DNA of 64,000 nt, from assembly GCA_002699025.1 (NCBI GenBank), contig PABA01000060.1:47039-111038 (forward strand), given 5' to 3'. Origin of the DNA: Sandaracinus sp. (GTDB taxonomy: Bacteria > Myxococcota_A > Polyangia > Polyangiales > Houyiibacteriaceae). The notes beneath the pieces are model-generated. The model was given only the letters and a program-made list of their open reading frames with translations. It ran no database searches and had not been told where the DNA came from. Positions 62,968-64,000 of the stretch are shown here, in pieces (position 1 is the first letter of the stretch; every line of letters starts with the position of its first letter). Made by a program: the position numbers and the translations under genes.

Positions 62968-63885
62968 GTGCTCTCCCCGCCCCGCTTTCTCACGCTCCCC
63001 CTCGCCCTCGCCCTCGCCCTCGCCCTCGCGTGCAGCGCGGACCCGGTCGACACGGGCCGGCGCGACGCAGGCGGGGCCGACGGCGGCGACGCCCTGGACG
63101 CCGGCTCGCCCGACGCGACCGCCCGCGACGCCGCCACCGACGCGGGCCCTCCCTCCCCCGACGCCGGGGCCCCCGACTGCGACCCCGGCTTCCTCCTCAC
63201 CCCCGCCGCCCCCGAGACCGGCCGCGTCAACACGATCGCCTTCCGCGACGACGTCGCCTTCGTCCACATCGGCCTCGACCTCCCCGGCGCCTCCGTCGGC
63301 GGCGCCGACATCTCCTCCATGGACGGCACCTACCGCTGGGCCTTCCCCGTCACGTTCCCGAGCCCGGGCCGCTACACCGCGCGCTTCACCGCCGACATGG
63401 GCGCCCCCCTCGTCGGCGCCTGCGCCTTCGACGTCGCCGACACGGGCCCGCCGCCGGACCTCCCGGGCCCGAGCTGCGCCACCCGCGTCTGCGGCGAGAG
63501 CGACGGCGCCGGGGGCACCTGCACGCGCTGCCCCATGGTCGAGAGCGAAGGCGGCGCCTGCATGGACCCGCCCTCCCCCGTCGGCCCCGACGGCCCCGGC
63601 GCGAGCTGGGCCTGCCTCGACTCCGCCGGCTGCCTCGAAGGCTCGGGCCTCTGCCGCATCTGGTGCCCCGGGGAGCCCTGCGACATGGAGCGCCACCCGG
63701 ACGGCTGCCCGCAGGGCGTCGAGAGCTGCCTCGTCCCCGCCTGGGTCACCGACTACGAGGAGGCCTGCCGCATGTGCTGCACCTCCCGCCGCCACGACCC
63801 GACCGGCGAGTTCGCCTGCTGGGACGACGCCTACAACCTCTGCCGCTACCCGGGCGACTGCGGCATGCCCTACCCGCTCCCCTGA
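62968..63885 (+). CDS. Cys-rich lipoprotein with Asp-Ala linker
   Basis: 305 aa from GTG at 62968. Signal peptide of Leu-Ala repeats with lipobox LALAC, then a GRRDAGGADGGDALDAGS linker. A beta domain (~75-160, VAFVHIGLDLPGAS...YTARFTADM) precedes a Cys-rich region (CATRVCGESDGAGGTC, CLEGSGLCRIWCPGEPC, CRMCCTSRRHD) with ~20 Cys, probably disulfide-bonded. A surface or periplasmic protein of the myxobacterial type; function unknown. Confidence 0.75.
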   Translation: MLSPPRFLTLPLALALALALACSADPVDTGRRDAGGADGGDALDAGSPDATARDAATDAGPPSPDAGAPDCDPGFLLTPAAPETGRVNTIAFRDDVAFVHIGLDLPGASVGGADISSMDGTYRWAFPVTFPSPGRYTARFTADMGAPLVGACAFDVADTGPPPDLPGPSCATRVCGESDGAGGTCTRCPMVESEGGACMDPPSPVGPDGPGASWACLDSAGCLEGSGLCRIWCPGEPCDMERHPDGCPQGVESCLVPAWVTDYEEACRMCCTSRRHDPTGEFACWDDAYNLCRYPGDCGMPYPLP

Positions 63886-63910
63886 TGGGGCGCGGCGCTC
63901 GGGCCGGAAG

Positions 63911-64000
63911 GAAGAGGCGGAACGAAGAGGCGGAACGAAGAGGCGGAACGAAGAGGCGGAACGAAGAGGCGGAACGAAGAGGCGGAACGAAGAGGCGGAA
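63911..64000. repeat. 13-bp tandem repeat, 7 copies (reaches window end)
   Basis: GAAGAGGCGGAAC repeated; the last visible copy lacks its final base only because the window ends, so the array may be longer. Starts 26 bp after the lipoprotein stop. Confidence 0.95.

Overview
The window is very GC-rich (roughly 70-78% by eye), dense and without tRNA, rRNA, CRISPR or an obvious transposase. Aspartate-Ala-Gly-rich lipoprotein linkers, a myxo-type disulfide motif, a MopE-type metal-binding motif, and Ser/Thr kinase and MoxR/vWA genes point to a myxobacterium (Myxococcota, probably Polyangiales/Sandaracinaceae-like; this is inference). Many genes start with GTG or TTG, and translational coupling (ATGA/GTGA overlaps) is common.

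Layout. 14-8971: four large membrane proteins of cell-surface glycan type (YfhO-like, GT39-like, a membrane sulfatase/phosphotransferase-like enzyme, another GT-C-like protein). 9056-15644: discoidin-like membrane protein, Lon protease with promoter and intrinsic terminator, GpsA, FAD oxidoreductase. 15766-20115: a coupled pair of unknown proteins, then a sensor kinase and response regulator. 20179-24844: lipoprotein, small membrane proteins and a DeaD-type RNA helicase behind a promoter and a strong leader hairpin. 25118-35146: STN-domain lipoprotein, ThrE-type exporter, MscS-family channel, SDR, biotin carboxylase, DEDDh exonuclease, secreted protein, GNAT fusion. 35393-41549: glycine-rich lipoprotein, GpmI, flavin reductase, barrel-like protein, SDR and Upp. 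41590-43916: an AT-richer lipoprotein gene flanked by 142-bp direct repeats of the 3' end of the MoxR gene. 43796-49962: MoxR ATPase plus a 1674-aa helical-repeat/zincin/vWA protein. 50867-57707: SpoIIAA-like small protein, second two-component system, SBF transporter, PLP enzyme, zinc protease-like protein. 57967-63885: secreted protein, a 1113-aa Ser/Thr kinase with C-terminal kinase domain, and a lipoprotein.

The non-coding DNA is unusual. C-rich CCCCTG/CCCGTG arrays lie just downstream of stop codons in the sense orientation at four loci, which is the base composition expected of Rho-utilisation sites. Tandem arrays of 13, 14, 20 and 29 bp lie downstream of other genes. A degenerate GCTNNN repeat family occupies three divergent intergenic regions just upstream of the plus-strand gene. 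A 904-bp gap upstream of the MoxR-associated giant protein holds a row of consecutive hairpins (about 50099-50369) that may be a structured RNA. The MoxR/zincin/vWA module with this leader is the best candidate for an undescribed system.
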